From Pseudomonas sp. Bout1 (GTDB lineage Bacteria; Pseudomonadota; Gammaproteobacteria; Pseudomonadales; Pseudomonadaceae): 64,000 bases of DNA. A model generated the notes under the pieces. The model had not been told where the DNA came from and searched no databases. It saw only the letters and a program-made list of their open reading frames with translations. The stretch spans positions 1,255,001-1,319,000 of the forward strand of contig NZ_JAVIWK010000001.1 in the NCBI RefSeq assembly GCF_034314165.1, read 5' to 3'. Each line of letters opens with the position of its first letter. Position 1 is the first letter of the stretch. Positions 8,158-18,079 of the stretch are shown here, piece after piece. Position numbers and translations under genes: made by a program.

Positions 8158-9867
8158 ATGCGTATCGATCCTCGCCCGTTGCCCGCCGTCCTGCCATTTC
8201 TCGGTGAATTGCCACCGTTGTTGACCCGTCTCTACGCCGCACGCGGGGTGCAATCGGAAGCCGAACTGGATAAAAGCCTGGCGCGGCTGATTCCGTATCA
8301 GCAGCTCAAGGGCATCGATGCCGCCGTGGACTTGCTGGTGACGGCCCTGGAACAGCGCCAGCGGATCCTGATCGTGGGTGACTTCGACGCCGACGGCGCC
8401 ACCGCCAGCACGGTGGGCACGCTGGGCCTGCGCTTGTTGGGCGCGGCTCATGTCGATTACCTCGTGCCCAACCGTTTCGAATACGGCTACGGCCTGACCC
8501 CGGAAATCGTCGCCGTGGCCCTGCAGCGCCAGCCTCAGTTGCTGATCACCGTGGACAACGGCATCTCCAGCGTCGAAGGCGTGGCGGCCGCGAAAGCAGC
8601 GGGGCTGAAGGTGTTGGTCACCGACCACCACTTGCCGGGCGATGAACTGCCGGCGGCCGATGCCATCGTCAACCCGAACCAGCCGGGCTGCGAATTCCCC
8701 AGCAAGGCGTTGGCCGGTGTCGGCGTGATCTTCTACGTGCTGATGGCCCTGCGCGCACGTTTGCGCAGCCTCGGCTGGTACGAGAACAAGCCCCAACCAA
8801 ACATCGGCGAACTGCTGGACCTGGTGGCCCTGGGCAGCGTGGCCGACGTAGTCCCGCTGGATGCCAACAACCGCATCCTGGTCTACCAGGGCCTGGAACG
8901 CATTCGCGCCGGTCGCGCCCGCCCGGGGATCAAGGCGATCCTTGAAGTGGCCAAGCGCGATCACGCGCGCATCACTTCCACCGACCTTGGTTTTATCCTC
9001 GGCCCGCGCCTGAACGCCGCCGGTCGCCTGGATGACATGAGCCTGGGCATCGAATGCCTGCTTACCACGGATTTCGCCGCTGCCCGGGAAATGGCCGCGC
9101 AACTGGACGGCATGAACCAGGACCGTAAGTCCATCGAACAAGGCATGCAGCGCGAGGCCCTGGCCCAGCTCAAGGACTTGCCGGTGGAGTCAATGCCGTA
9201 TGGCTTGTGCCTGTTCGACCCGGAATGGCACCAGGGCGTGATCGGCATCCTCGCCTCGCGCATGAAAGAGCGTTACTTCCGCCCGACCATCGCCTTTGCC
9301 GATGCTGGCGATGGCCTGCTCAAGGGCTCCGGGCGCTCGGTGCTGGGTTTTCATATTCGTGACGCGCTGGCCGTGGTGGCCAGCCAGCATCCGACACTGA
9401 TCGCCAAATACGGCGGTCACGCCATGGCGGCGGGCCTGACCTTGCCCGAAGCCAACTTCCCACTGTTCGCCGAGGCGTTTGACGCCGAAGTGCGCCGGCA
9501 ACTGCGTGAAGAAGACCTGACGGGCCGGCTGCTGTCCGACGGTACCCTGGCGGTGGAAGAGTTTCACCTGGAACTGGCCCGCGCGCTGCGCAATGCCGGG
9601 CCATGGGGCCAGCACTTCCCCGAGCCGTTGTTTCACGGAGTGTTCCAGTTGGTGGAGCAACGCGTCGTCGGCGAGCGCCACCTGAAAGTGGTGCTCAAGA
9701 GCGAATGCGGTTCGGTGAAGCTTGATGGCATTGCCTTCGGTATCGACCGCGAGATCTGGCCCAACCCGACCATTCGCTGGGTGGAACTGGCCTACAAGCT
9801 CGACGTGAACGAGTTCCGTGGCCAGGAAACCGTGCAACTGATGATTGCCCATATCGAGCCGCGCTGA
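8158..9867 (+). CDS. recJ: Single-stranded-DNA-specific exonuclease RecJ
   Basis: A 569-residue 5'-3' exonuclease for single-stranded DNA acting in RecF-pathway recombination and mismatch repair. DHH-superfamily metal motifs are intact: VGDFDADGATA (~residue 80), LITVDNGISS (~125) and VTDHHLPGDE (~152), followed by the linker and the DHHA1 domain with KYGGHAMAAGLTLP (~418). A C-terminal OB-like domain follows (HLKVVLKSECGSVKLDGIAF). Length is close to the family norm. The gene stands alone between a REP repeat and a weak terminator. Confidence 0.96.
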   Translation: MRIDPRPLPAVLPFLGELPPLLTRLYAARGVQSEAELDKSLARLIPYQQLKGIDAAVDLLVTALEQRQRILIVGDFDADGATASTVGTLGLRLLGAAHVDYLVPNRFEYGYGLTPEIVAVALQRQPQLLITVDNGISSVEGVAAAKAAGLKVLVTDHHLPGDELPAADAIVNPNQPGCEFPSKALAGVGVIFYVLMALRARLRSLGWYENKPQPNIGELLDLVALGSVADVVPLDANNRILVYQGLERIRAGRARPGIKAILEVAKRDHARITSTDLGFILGPRLNAAGRLDDMSLGIECLLTTDFAAAREMAAQLDGMNQDRKSIEQGMQREALAQLKDLPVESMPYGLCLFDPEWHQGVIGILASRMKERYFRPTIAFADAGDGLLKGSGRSVLGFHIRDALAVVASQHPTLIAKYGGHAMAAGLTLPEANFPLFAEAFDAEVRRQLREEDLTGRLLSDGTLAVEEFHLELARALRNAGPWGQHFPEPLFHGVFQLVEQRVVGERHLKVVLKSECGSVKLDGIAFGIDREIWPNPTIRWVELAYKLDVNEFRGQETVQLMIAHIEPR

Positions 9868-9940
9868 ACCCTGTGCAATCCTCTGTTGTCGACTAGTCTC
9901 TAAGCACTGTGTGATCGGTCTTGTGACTTTGTTTTATTTC

Positions 9941-9965
9941 AGCCCGCCGGGGACGGGTTTTTCGT
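9941..9965 (+). terminator. Possible weak terminator after recJ
   Basis: A short stem CCCG/CGGG is followed by TTTTT. The stem is only four pairs, so this is tentative. Confidence 0.3.
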
Positions 9966-10018
9966 CGACCGTTCAAACAGAACCCTGGAGCCAGCCCACT
10001 GCATAAAAGAGGTGCCCC

Positions 10019-11125
10019 ATGAGTCGTCTGCTTGAACCCTACACCCTGCGCCAACTGACCCTGCTCAACCGCATCGCCGTGTCGCCGATGTGCCAGTATT
10101 CCAGCGTCGATGGCCTGGCCAACGACTGGCACCTGGTGCACCTCGGCAGCCGTGCCGTGGGCGGTGCCGGGCTGATCTTTACCGAAGCCACCGCCGTGAC
10201 CGCCGATGGCCGTATCACCGCCCAGGACCTGGGCCTGTGGCACGACGAACAGATCGAACCCCTGCAACGCATCACACGCTTTATCAACGCCCAGGGCGCG
10301 GTGGCGGGGATTCAACTGGCCCACGCCGGGCGCAAGGCCAGCACGCACCGCCCGTGGATCGGCAAGCACGGCAGCGTCAAGCCGGAAGACGGCGGTTGGG
10401 TGCCGGTGGGGCCCTCGCCGATAGCCTTTGACCCGCAGCACACCTCACCCAAACAATTGGACGAAGGGCAGATCCAGCAAGTGATCGCGGACTTTGTCGC
10501 CGCGGCCAAGCGTGCGTTGACCGCCGGTTTCAAAGTGGCGGAAATCCATGCGGCCCATGGCTACCTGCTGCATCAGTTTCTCTCGCCCCTGAGCAATCAG
10601 CGTCAGGACCAGTACGGCGGCTCGTTCGAAAACCGCATCCGCCTGGTGCTGCAAGTGACCACCGCGGTGCGTGAAGCCTGGCCGCAGGAGCTGCCGCTGT
10701 TTGTACGGGTGTCGGCCACCGATTGGGTCGAAGACGGCTGGAACCCGGATGAAACCGTCGAACTGGCGCGCCGCCTGAAAGACCTCGGCGTGGACCTGAT
10801 CGATGTCTCTTCCGGTGGCACCGCCGCCAATGCGGAAATTCCTACGGGCCCCGGTTACCAGACCCGCTTCGCCGAGCGCGTACGCAAAGAGTCGGGGATC
10901 GCCACCGGCACTGTGGGCATGATTACCGAGCCCGCCCAGGCCGAACACATCCTGCGCACTTGCCAGGCCGACCTCATTTTCCTCGCCCGAGAGTTGCTGC
11001 GTGATCCGTACTGGCCGTTGCACGCCGACGATGACCTTGGCGGCCGCAAAGCGATCTGGCCGGCGCAGTATCAGCGGGCCACACATCGCGATCAGCCGAT
11101 TCATGAGTCGGACCTGCGGGATTGA
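10019..11125 (+). CDS. NADH:flavin oxidoreductase, XenA/YqjM type (old yellow enzyme)
   Basis: A 368-residue FMN-dependent ene-reductase with a TIM-barrel fold. The N-terminus has the YqjM-subclass flavin-modulating Cys (VSPMCQYSS, about residue 26), then HAGRKAS (~100), the substrate-binding His pair in IHAAHGYLLHQF (~175), and the family signature SNQRQDQYGGSFENRIRL. The C-terminus binds the FMN phosphate (TVGMI, IFLARELLRDPYWP). Such enzymes reduce activated C=C bonds and xenobiotics such as nitro-esters; the natural substrate is usually unknown. The gene is single, with a terminator at 11150. It resembles XenA, but specificity cannot be fixed from sequence. Confidence 0.9.
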   Translation: MSRLLEPYTLRQLTLLNRIAVSPMCQYSSVDGLANDWHLVHLGSRAVGGAGLIFTEATAVTADGRITAQDLGLWHDEQIEPLQRITRFINAQGAVAGIQLAHAGRKASTHRPWIGKHGSVKPEDGGWVPVGPSPIAFDPQHTSPKQLDEGQIQQVIADFVAAAKRALTAGFKVAEIHAAHGYLLHQFLSPLSNQRQDQYGGSFENRIRLVLQVTTAVREAWPQELPLFVRVSATDWVEDGWNPDETVELARRLKDLGVDLIDVSSGGTAANAEIPTGPGYQTRFAERVRKESGIATGTVGMITEPAQAEHILRTCQADLIFLARELLRDPYWPLHADDDLGGRKAIWPAQYQRATHRDQPIHESDLRD

Positions 11126-11149
11126 TCTGCTCGGCAATACTGGCAAACA

Positions 11150-11181
11150 TGAAAGCCCGCCCTTGAACCGGCGGGCTTTTC
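11150..11181 (+). terminator. Rho-independent terminator after the flavin oxidoreductase
   Basis: AAAGCCCGCC/GGCGGGCTTTT hairpin with loop CTTGAACC. Confidence 0.85.
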
Positions 11182-11250
11182 ATTGGCTTGAGCATCATTC
11201 ATTACGGGGCATCGTGTAGCCATGTGGGATGGCGCTGTAGGTCATTGCCG

Positions 11251-11292
11251 CGTGAGTATTTTTTTAAGTGATTACTCTAAAAAAGTCTCACG
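11251..11292. other. Imperfect inverted repeat in a gene-free stretch
   Basis: Arms begin CGTGAG and end CTCACG, with facing T and A runs and a TGATTA loop. The surrounding gap (11126-11429) also holds the upstream terminator; I see no open reading frame with coding character in it. The role is unknown; a regulator site or RNA hairpin upstream of the small gene at 11430 is possible. Confidence 0.4.
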
Positions 11293-11429
11293 CCCGGCAA
11301 GATAGTTTCTACGCTTACAGTAAGTCTGATTTCTGGCCCAGGAAGTCAGCCTGATCATCCTCGCAGGTCGCATCGCTGTCTGAGGTTATGGGCAACCAGG
11401 AGCAATTGATTGATACGCGGAGACAGTCC

Positions 11430-11615
11430 ATGGCCAAGTCTTATGGTGTTGCGGGTTTTGTGTCGTCCTTTCTGGCCCGCAGGATGTCGTTGCGCAGCCG
11501 GCGGCTGAGTTCGGACGAGGAGCAGTTGCTGGAACAGTACCGCGCCCTGACCGAGAGCGATCAGGTGGCGATGCGATATTTGATTGGGGCGATGAAGAGT
11601 ATTTCGCGGTTCTGA
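11430..11615 (+). CDS. Small basic protein, unknown function
   Basis: A 61-residue protein (MAKSYGVAGFVSSFLARRMS, then EEQLLEQYRALTESDQVAMR). The start at 11430 is supported by GGAG seven bases upstream. It is rich in Arg and Ser at the N-terminus and has a helical acidic middle; there is no signal peptide. I recognise it as a type of short conserved Pseudomonas protein without known function. It is convergent with opgD, from which it is separated by a perfect hairpin. Confidence 0.6.
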   Translation: MAKSYGVAGFVSSFLARRMSLRSRRLSSDEEQLLEQYRALTESDQVAMRYLIGAMKSISRF

Positions 11616-11629
11616 GCGCGCCGAAGGGG

Positions 11630-11653
11630 CGTTCCCACGCAAGCGTGGGAACG
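11630..11653. repeat. Perfect 11-bp hairpin between convergent genes
   Basis: CGTTCCCACGC and GCGTGGGAACG are separated by AA. This is a REP-like unit of a kind common in Pseudomonas and may act as a bidirectional terminator or mRNA stabiliser. Confidence 0.65.
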
Positions 11654-11660
11654 TTCGGTT

Positions 11661-13286
11661 TCAGGTGTACTTGCGCTTGTCTGGCGCAGGCGGGAAGTAC
11701 TGGTACAGCCAGGTTTCACTCAAGGTGCGGTCCTGGGTGCGGATAAACAGCCGCAGCTCAACCGGCTCTACGCTGTCGCTGGTCGGGTACCAGTCAAACA
11801 GGATTCGATAGCCCTTGATGGCATCCAGCACCAATACGCTGAAGTCCTTGACCTCACCGTGGGAGCACGTCACCACCGGCTCGATCCCGGTGCCTTCGGG
11901 CAACCGATCCAGCCCGCCACCGTTGAAGTCCACCGCAAAACGTCGCGCCCACACTTCAGGGTAATGCTCGCCCGGTGCCCAACCTTCGGTGAAACCGCCC
12001 ATGCCCGAACGGGTGGCATTGACCTGCGCCAGTGGCGTGCTGACCGGCGGCAGGGCGCTCCAGTAAAGCTTGTAGCCGTAGTTCAGGGACTCGCCGGCGG
12101 CCACGGGTTTTTTCGGGGTCCAGAAGGCCACGATGTTATCCAGGGTCTCGCCGGTTGTAGGAATTTCCAGCAGGTCGATAGAGCCTTCGCCCCACGCGGT
12201 TGTAGGTTCTACCCACAAGCTTGGGCGTTTGCTGTACCAGTCCACAGTGTCCTGATAGCTGGCGAACTCATGGTCGGTTTGCACCAGGCCGAAGCCTTTC
12301 GGGTCTTTGTCGGCAAATGCGTTGAATTGCAGGGTGGCCGGGTTGTTCAGTGGGCGGCAGATCCACTCGCCGTTGCCGCGCCACATGGCCAGGCGGTCCG
12401 AGTCGTGGATTTGCGGGTGGATGGTGTCGCACATCCGCCGTTCAACGGTGCCGCAGCTGAACATGCTGGTCATCGGTGCGATGCCCAGTTGCTCGATGGC
12501 GGTGCGCGCATTGATATGGGCGTCGATGCCCATCACCACCTGGTTGGCCTGGCAGTCGATGTCAAAGCGGTAGGCACCGGTGGCGCTCGGCGAATCCAGC
12601 AGCGCGTAGACCACGAAGCGGGTGCTGTCCTTGTCTGGGGTTTCGAACCAGAACTTGGTGAAGTCCGGGAACTCCTCGCGCTTTTTCGCGTAGGTATCGA
12701 TGGCCAGGCCACGTGCAGAAAGGCCGTACTGGCCGGTGGAGTCCACCGCACGGAAGTAGCTGGCGCCGAGGAAGGACAGCACGTCGTGGCGGTCCAGTTC
12801 CGGGGCCTTGAACAGCTTGAAGCCGGAGAACCCCAAATCGCCGGTCAACTGCTTGGTGTCTACCGTGGTTTTTTCATAGTTGAACAGCGAAGGGCGAAAG
12901 TGCACCTCGCGGGCCAGGCGGGTCTTCGGGTCGACGCTGTACATGCGCACCGGCGTCTTGAAACCCATGCCGACGTGGAAGAACTGCACGTCCAGTTGGC
13001 CGTTCAACTCCTTCCACAGCGAATGCTTGCCGTCGTAGCCGATGGCATTGAAATTCTGCGGGGTCATGGTCGCCAGGGTCGGCGGCAATACCTGTTTGGT
13101 GTCCTGGTAGCGATTGCTTGCCAACTGCTTGGCCTGGATCTTCAGGGCCTCGAAATCGAAGGCCTGGGCCTCGCCATCAGCGGCGCGATTGCCCGCCCAG
13201 GCTTGTGCGGCCAGCAGGCCACTGGCCGACAGACCGGTGTAAGCCGCAATGGCCATGGACGCTTTGAGCAAATTCCTGCGGTGCAT
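11661..13286 (-). CDS. opgD: Glucan biosynthesis protein D
   Basis: A 541-residue periplasmic protein of the OpgD/MdoD family, which shapes the backbone of osmoregulated periplasmic glucans. The ATG at 13286 gives a twin-arginine signal ([20 protein letters not shown]); the open frame extends 30 codons upstream but that part does not look exported. The mature protein shows the family's beta-sandwich regions, for example [19 protein letters not shown] at its start and [20 protein letters not shown] near residue 420. No opgG/opgH is adjacent. A REP-class repeat separates it from the upstream flavoprotein gene, so it probably has its own promoter. Confidence 0.92.
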   Translation of the reverse strand: MHRRNLLKASMAIAAYTGLSASGLLAAQAWAGNRAADGEAQAFDFEALKIQAKQLASNRYQDTKQVLPPTLATMTPQNFNAIGYDGKHSLWKELNGQLDVQFFHVGMGFKTPVRMYSVDPKTRLAREVHFRPSLFNYEKTTVDTKQLTGDLGFSGFKLFKAPELDRHDVLSFLGASYFRAVDSTGQYGLSARGLAIDTYAKKREEFPDFTKFWFETPDKDSTRFVVYALLDSPSATGAYRFDIDCQANQVVMGIDAHINARTAIEQLGIAPMTSMFSCGTVERRMCDTIHPQIHDSDRLAMWRGNGEWICRPLNNPATLQFNAFADKDPKGFGLVQTDHEFASYQDTVDWYSKRPSLWVEPTTAWGEGSIDLLEIPTTGETLDNIVAFWTPKKPVAAGESLNYGYKLYWSALPPVSTPLAQVNATRSGMGGFTEGWAPGEHYPEVWARRFAVDFNGGGLDRLPEGTGIEPVVTCSHGEVKDFSVLVLDAIKGYRILFDWYPTSDSVEPVELRLFIRTQDRTLSETWLYQYFPPAPDKRKYT

Positions 13287-13488
13287 AAATACAACCTGTC
13301 GTGAACAATCCCGCGCCGTTCCTGGCACGTGCTGGATCAAGGGAAACGGTTCGGACATGCCTTCGGCCAAACGCAACGGACATTAAACAGATGCCAAATA
13401 GCTTAAGCGGTTCGGTGCAGAAGGAAAAATGATTGATGGCGGGTTGATGGCATTGCATGTGAAACAAGACGTTTCTGTGGGAGCCGTG

Positions 13489-13619
13489 TGGCGAGGGAGC
13501 AAGCTCGCGTTGGGTCGCGAAGCGACCCCAGCTCAGGCGATGGAGATCTTTCAGGGATATCTCGATCGCCTGGTTTGGGGCTGCTGCGCACCCCAGCGGG
13601 AGCAAGCTCCCTCGCCACA
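13489..13619. repeat. REP-type inverted repeat pair (GGCGAGGGAGC class)
   Basis: GTGGCGAGGGAGCAAGCTC faces GGGAGCAAGCTCCCTCGCCA, with TCGCGAAGCGACCCC inside. Related copies lie at 15563, 43591 and 51556. This repeat is the main content of the 362-base gap before opgD. Confidence 0.8.
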
Positions 13620-13648
13620 ACAACCTCTTCCTCCAGGAAAAGCCGGGG

Positions 13649-15511
13649 TCAGCTCACTTCGCCTACCGCCCGATACGCCTCATCGATAGCAGCATGGGCA
13701 TACGCACTCCACGCCGCGTCCGAGTTGGCGATGCTCACATGCCCCAGCGGCTGGCGAGCCAGGTCCTTCAGCTTTTCGCTTTCATCGGCATCGTCAAACA
13801 AGCTGTTGGAGAAGGTCGCATAGCCGTGTGACCAACGGTTGACAGTGATCGCCAGAATATCGGTCTGGTGGTTGAAACCGCCCGGGCCGAGCATGCGTTG
13901 CAACTGGTCGCGCAGTTGCGCTTCCAATTGTTCGAACGTCTGCCCGTACAGCTTGCCCCGCCCGGCGCGGGCCTGGTCGCGGCCGTTCATGCCGCTGTTG
14001 GGGCTGGTGGGCACGTACACCATGTGCAAACCAATCGGCTGCGTCGGGTCACGTGGGTGCTCGTAGCCGCCCATGCTCACCGGGTAGTCCAGCTTGATGC
14101 GGCTGTAAGGCTGGGTGGCGGCATAAATCTCATGCACCCCAAGCTTCTGGAACGACGTCCAGTTGCGCACCACTACCTTGGTGTACACCAGTGGGTACTT
14201 CACGTTCTGGCTCAGGGCCTGGGCCTGTTCTGTCGGCAGGCCCCGCAAAAGATACGGGATCATCATGTTGTAGCAGGCGAGGATGCAGCGTTTGCCACGC
14301 ACTTGTACGAGTTGGCCGCCACGGCTGTAGCCGATGTGCACGCCGTCTCCAACGTTACGCACACTGACCGCCGTGCTGTTGAGGCGCACCCGCACCGGCG
14401 TCCTGGGTTGGTCGAGCTTGGCGTAGTCAAACGGCGCCAGCACGATGTCGTCCATGGTGTGCCCGGGCGCCACGGCAGGAATCAGGCTGCGCACCAGCAA
14501 CCGTGCCAGCGACGCGTTGCCGTCGGGGAAGTGGTAGATGTAGGGCTCTTCCATTTCCGCTGCAGCTTCTTCGCTGATCGGTGCCAGGTTCATCCCGCCA
14601 AAACCCGGGAATCCCACGCTATAGGCATCGGACGAAGCCACGGCGTCGATGCTCAGGGCCATGAAGTCGTTGGTGCGGCTCTGGAAGTACTTCACGGCAC
14701 CTTCCGACAGTCCGACGTCCTTGAGCAGGAAATCGCGGTAACTGGTAGCCGCCAGGTACACGGCCTTTTCGTCGGCGGACTTGCCCGGCAGGTAATCCTT
14801 GGGCGCGACGTGCAGGGCAATCAGCGCCTCGCGATCAGCTGGCGGCAACGGGAAATCATTGATGAAGTCGCTGATGGAGCGCGCGTGCAATTGGTCCGGG
14901 GCGATGTCGTCGGCGACCATTGGCGTTGGGTCGCCGGTGACCAGTTTGTCTTCGCCGAAGTTCTCCTTGTCGAAGAACACTCCGCGGGACAACCCCAGGC
15001 CCGGGTAAAACTGGCGGTCGAAGGCGGTCTCGAAGCGCTTGATGTTCACCCCAAGTTTCTTCAACAGTGCGTTTACTTCTTTGCTGTAAAGATGATTCGG
15101 CGACTGGAACGCTTCGCTGCCGCCGTAGCCGATGATCAGCCGGCCACCGGCCTGGAATTCATTGCGCTTGGCATGACCGCCGAAGTCGTCGTGGTTCTCC
15201 AGGATCAGAATCTTCGCCTTCGGGTGCTTCTCGCGGTAGAACCACGCCGCCGACAAACCGCTCAAGCCACCGCCGACCACCACCAGGTCATAGTCCTCGG
15301 TGATGGGCAGTTTGTCGGTGTCGAAGGTCTTCTTTTCCCAGCCCATCTGGTGGGCAATTTCGAACGAGCCGACATGGCTGCCGCGCAAGCCGGTGAGGGC
15401 GGGCGGGTAGTAGCGGCCATCGGGAGCGGCCTGGAGGATTTGCAGGGGTGTCATGCCGGCGGCAATCGTGATGGCGACGCCGTTGAGGAAGTCGCGGCGG
15501 GTGATGTCCAT
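13649..15511 (-). CDS. FAD-dependent oxidoreductase, spermidine dehydrogenase-like
   Basis: A 620-residue exported flavoprotein. It begins with a twin-arginine signal (MDITRRDFLNGVAITIAAGM), so it is likely folded with FAD before export to the periplasm. The dinucleotide-binding motif is DLVVVGGGLSGLSAAWFYRE (~residues 79-98), followed by GGHAKRNEF. Length and layout match P. aeruginosa SpdH, which cleaves spermidine to aminoaldehyde plus a diamine. The setting supports this: directly upstream are an aminobutyraldehyde dehydrogenase gene and a YdcSTUV-type polyamine ABC transporter. Substrate preference is inferred, not shown; other amine substrates are possible. Confidence 0.75.
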   Translation of the reverse strand: MDITRRDFLNGVAITIAAGMTPLQILQAAPDGRYYPPALTGLRGSHVGSFEIAHQMGWEKKTFDTDKLPITEDYDLVVVGGGLSGLSAAWFYREKHPKAKILILENHDDFGGHAKRNEFQAGGRLIIGYGGSEAFQSPNHLYSKEVNALLKKLGVNIKRFETAFDRQFYPGLGLSRGVFFDKENFGEDKLVTGDPTPMVADDIAPDQLHARSISDFINDFPLPPADREALIALHVAPKDYLPGKSADEKAVYLAATSYRDFLLKDVGLSEGAVKYFQSRTNDFMALSIDAVASSDAYSVGFPGFGGMNLAPISEEAAAEMEEPYIYHFPDGNASLARLLVRSLIPAVAPGHTMDDIVLAPFDYAKLDQPRTPVRVRLNSTAVSVRNVGDGVHIGYSRGGQLVQVRGKRCILACYNMMIPYLLRGLPTEQAQALSQNVKYPLVYTKVVVRNWTSFQKLGVHEIYAATQPYSRIKLDYPVSMGGYEHPRDPTQPIGLHMVYVPTSPNSGMNGRDQARAGRGKLYGQTFEQLEAQLRDQLQRMLGPGGFNHQTDILAITVNRWSHGYATFSNSLFDDADESEKLKDLARQPLGHVSIANSDAAWSAYAHAAIDEAYRAVGEVS

Positions 15512-15562
15512 GGGAACCTACGAATTATTTATTGTTATGAGATCCCTGCAGGAGCCGGCTGT

Positions 15563-15657
15563 TGTGGCGAGGGAGCTTGCTCCCGCTGGGCTGCGTAGCG
15601 GCCCCAAAAATCCTGGGAGCGCTTCGCACTCCAGCGGGAGCAAGCGCCCTCGCCACA
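15563..15657. repeat. REP-type inverted repeat pair (GGCGAGGGAGC class)
   Basis: TGTGGCGAGGGAGCTTGCTC faces AGCGGGAGCAAGCGCCCTCG between the aldehyde dehydrogenase and flavoprotein genes. Confidence 0.85.
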
Positions 15658-15685
15658 GTGAGCTCGCTTCGACAGGGGTAAAGGG

Positions 15686-17110
15686 TCAGTGCTTGAACAT
15701 CACATGGCGAACGGTGGTGTAGTCCTCCAGGCCATACATGGACATGTCCTTGCCGTAGCCGGACAGTTTCTGACCGCCGTGGGGCATTTCGCTGACCAGC
15801 ATGAAGTGGGTATTCACCCAGGTGCAGCCATACTGCAGGCGCGCCGCCAGCCGATGGGCGCGACCGACATCGGCGGTCCACACCGATGACGCCAAGCCAT
15901 AGTCCGAATCGTTGGCCCAGCCCAACACCTGGGCCTCGTCGGTGAATTTGGTCACCGACACCACCGGCCCGAACACCTCGCGGCGCACGATTTCGTCGTC
16001 CTGCTGCGCGTCGGCCAATACCGTTGGCTCAAAGAAGAACCCGTTGCCTTCCACCGCCTTGCCGCCGGTGATCAGGCGGATGTGGGATTGCGCCACGGCA
16101 CGCTCCACAAACCCGGCCACACGGTCACGATGCTGCGCGGTGATCAGCGGGCCCAGCTCGGTGGCCGGGTCGTCCTGCAAACCGTATTTGATGCTGGCGA
16201 CGGCCGCGCCGAGCTTCTCGACGAACGCGTCGTAGATATCAGCCTGTGCATAAATCCGGCACGCCGCCGTGCAATCCTGGCCGGCGTTGTAGAACCCAAA
16301 GGTGCGGATGCCTTCCACGGCCGCGTCGATATCGGCGTCGTTGAAGATGATCACCGGCGCCTTGCCGCCCAGCTCCATGTGCATGCGTTTGACGCTGTCA
16401 GCGGTGCTGGAAATGATGTTGGCGCCGGTGGCAATCGAACCCGTGAGCGACACCATGCGCACTTTCGGGTGATTCACCAGCGGGCTGCCGACGGTTGGCC
16501 CACGGCCAAACACCAGGTTGAGCACACCGGCCGGGAAAATTTCAGCGGCCAGCTCCACCAGGCGCAACGCGGTCAGCGGGGTCTGTTCCGACGGCTTGAG
16601 CACCACGGTATTACCGGCGGCCAGGGCCGGGGCGATTTTCCAGGCGACCATCATCAGCGGGTAGTTCCACGGCGCGATGGAGGCGATCACGCCCACCGGG
16701 TCGCGGCGGATCATCGAGGTGTGGCCCGGCAGGTATTCACCGCCGGCCGAACCGCTCATGCAGCGGCTGGCGCCGGCGAAGAAGCGGAACACATCGGCCA
16801 CCGCCGGGATCTCGTCGTTCAGCGCGGCGCTGTAGGGTTTGCCGCAGTTGTCCGACTCAAGCTTGGCCAACTCTTCGCCATGGGCCTCGATGGCGTCGGC
16901 GAGCTTGAGCAGCAACAGCGAGCGGTCTTTCGGCGGGGTCTGCGACCAGCCTTCAAAGGCGCTGTCGGCGGCGCGCACAGCGGCGTCGACCTGGGCTTCG
17001 CTGGCTTCCTTGATCTCTACCAGCACCCGGCCCAACGCCGGGTTGAACACCGGCTGCGCCGGGCCTTCGCCTTCGACCAGATGGCCGTTGATCAGCAGTT
17101 TGGTTTGCAT
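15686..17110 (-). CDS. patD: Gamma-aminobutyraldehyde dehydrogenase (PatD/YdcW type)
   Basis: A 474-residue NAD-dependent aldehyde dehydrogenase, the same length as E. coli PatD, which oxidises 4-aminobutanal to GABA in putrescine breakdown. It shows the substrate-channel Asn in [10 protein letters not shown], the coenzyme loop [12 protein letters not shown], the catalytic Glu in [12 protein letters not shown] (~residue 247) and catalytic Cys in [13 protein letters not shown] (~281). It is the last gene of a ydcSTUV-patD-like series, as in E. coli, and precedes a spermidine dehydrogenase-like gene. A second, similar enzyme is encoded at 21453. Which of the two acts on which aldehyde is not clear from sequence. 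Confidence 0.88.
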   Translation of the reverse strand: MQTKLLINGHLVEGEGPAQPVFNPALGRVLVEIKEASEAQVDAAVRAADSAFEGWSQTPPKDRSLLLLKLADAIEAHGEELAKLESDNCGKPYSAALNDEIPAVADVFRFFAGASRCMSGSAGGEYLPGHTSMIRRDPVGVIASIAPWNYPLMMVAWKIAPALAAGNTVVLKPSEQTPLTALRLVELAAEIFPAGVLNLVFGRGPTVGSPLVNHPKVRMVSLTGSIATGANIISSTADSVKRMHMELGGKAPVIIFNDADIDAAVEGIRTFGFYNAGQDCTAACRIYAQADIYDAFVEKLGAAVASIKYGLQDDPATELGPLITAQHRDRVAGFVERAVAQSHIRLITGGKAVEGNGFFFEPTVLADAQQDDEIVRREVFGPVVSVTKFTDEAQVLGWANDSDYGLASSVWTADVGRAHRLAARLQYGCTWVNTHFMLVSEMPHGGQKLSGYGKDMSMYGLEDYTTVRHVMFKH

Positions 17111-17160
17111 GGTTCAGTCCTCTTAAAGCTGCATCGTTTCCCCTGCCGAAACCAGCGTCA

Positions 17161-17245
17161 CTTGTAGGAGCCGGCTTGCCGGCGATGGCGGTGATGGCGG
17201 TGTGTCAGGTGATACCGCCATCGCTGGCAAGCCAGCTCCTACAAG
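17161..17245. repeat. REP-type inverted repeat pair (GGAGCTGGCTTGCC class)
   Basis: CTTGTAGGAGCCGGCTTGCC faces GGCAAGCCAGCTCCTACAAG, between the permease and patD genes. Confidence 0.85.
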
Positions 17246-17269
17246 TGACGCGGGTTTCGTCAGTGGCAG

Positions 17270-18079
17270 TTATTTACCGCCACTACCGGCCACGCTTTCG
17301 CCGCCGCGGGTCAGGTAATAGGCACCCAGGATCGGGAACATCGTCACGATCATCACCAGCATCGCCACCACGTTGGTCACCGGCACATCCCGTGGCCGGC
17401 TCAACTGGTTGAGCAGCCACAACGGCAAGGTGCGTTCGTGGCCGGCGGTGAAGGTGGTGACGATGATTTCGTCGAACGACAGCGCAAACGCCAGCATGCC
17501 GCCGGCCAGCAACGCAGAACCCAGGTTGGGCATGATGATGTAGCGGAAGGTCTGCCAGCCGTCGGCGCCGAGGTCCATCGAGGCTTCGATCAGGCTGTGG
17601 GAGGTGCGGCGCAAGCGGGCGATCACGTTGTTGTAGACGATCACCACGCAGAAGGTCGCGTGGCCGACGATGATGGTGAACATCCCCGGCTCAATCCCCA
17701 GCGTCTTGAAAGTCGCCAACAGCGCGATACCGGTGATGATTCCCGGCAGGGCAATCGGCAGGATCAGCATCAGCGAGATACCTTGCTTGCCGAAGAACTC
17801 CCGGCGATACAGCGCTGCCGAGGCCAGGGTGCCGAGCACCATCGCAATCAGCGTGGCGATGGCGGCGATTTGCAGCGACAACTTGATTGCTTCCAGTACG
17901 TCCGGCCGCGAGAAGGCCACGCTGAACCACTTCAGGGTGAAGCCCTGGGGTGGAAAGCTGAACGCCGCCTCCTCGGTGTTGAAGGCGTAGAGGAAGATGA
18001 TCAGGATCGGGAAGTGCAGGAAAACCAACCCACCCCAGGCCGCGATTTTGAGACTCCATGAAGCTTTTTCAGAGTGCAT
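17270..18079 (-). CDS. ydcV: Polyamine-type ABC transporter permease (YdcV-like)
   Basis: A 269-residue inner-membrane permease of the PotC branch. It has about six hydrophobic helices (first: [20 protein letters not shown]) and the cytoplasmic EAA loop around [20 protein letters not shown] (~168-187), which docks on the ATPase. It starts 11 bases inside the end of the upstream permease gene, indicating translational coupling, and is followed by a REP pair and patD. Together with the other permease, ATPase and binding protein it forms a complete importer. Confidence 0.88.
   Translation of the reverse strand: MHSEKASWSLKIAAWGGLVFLHFPILIIFLYAFNTEEAAFSFPPQGFTLKWFSVAFSRPDVLEAIKLSLQIAAIATLIAMVLGTLASAALYRREFFGKQGISLMLILPIALPGIITGIALLATFKTLGIEPGMFTIIVGHATFCVVIVYNNVIARLRRTSHSLIEASMDLGADGWQTFRYIIMPNLGSALLAGGMLAFALSFDEIIVTTFTAGHERTLPLWLLNQLSRPRDVPVTNVVAMLVMIVTMFPILGAYYLTRGGESVAGSGGK

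Noticed and set aside
13868..15598. Long open frame antisense to the spermidine dehydrogenase-like gene
   Set aside because: No domain or plausible start; the minus-strand protein is well conserved.
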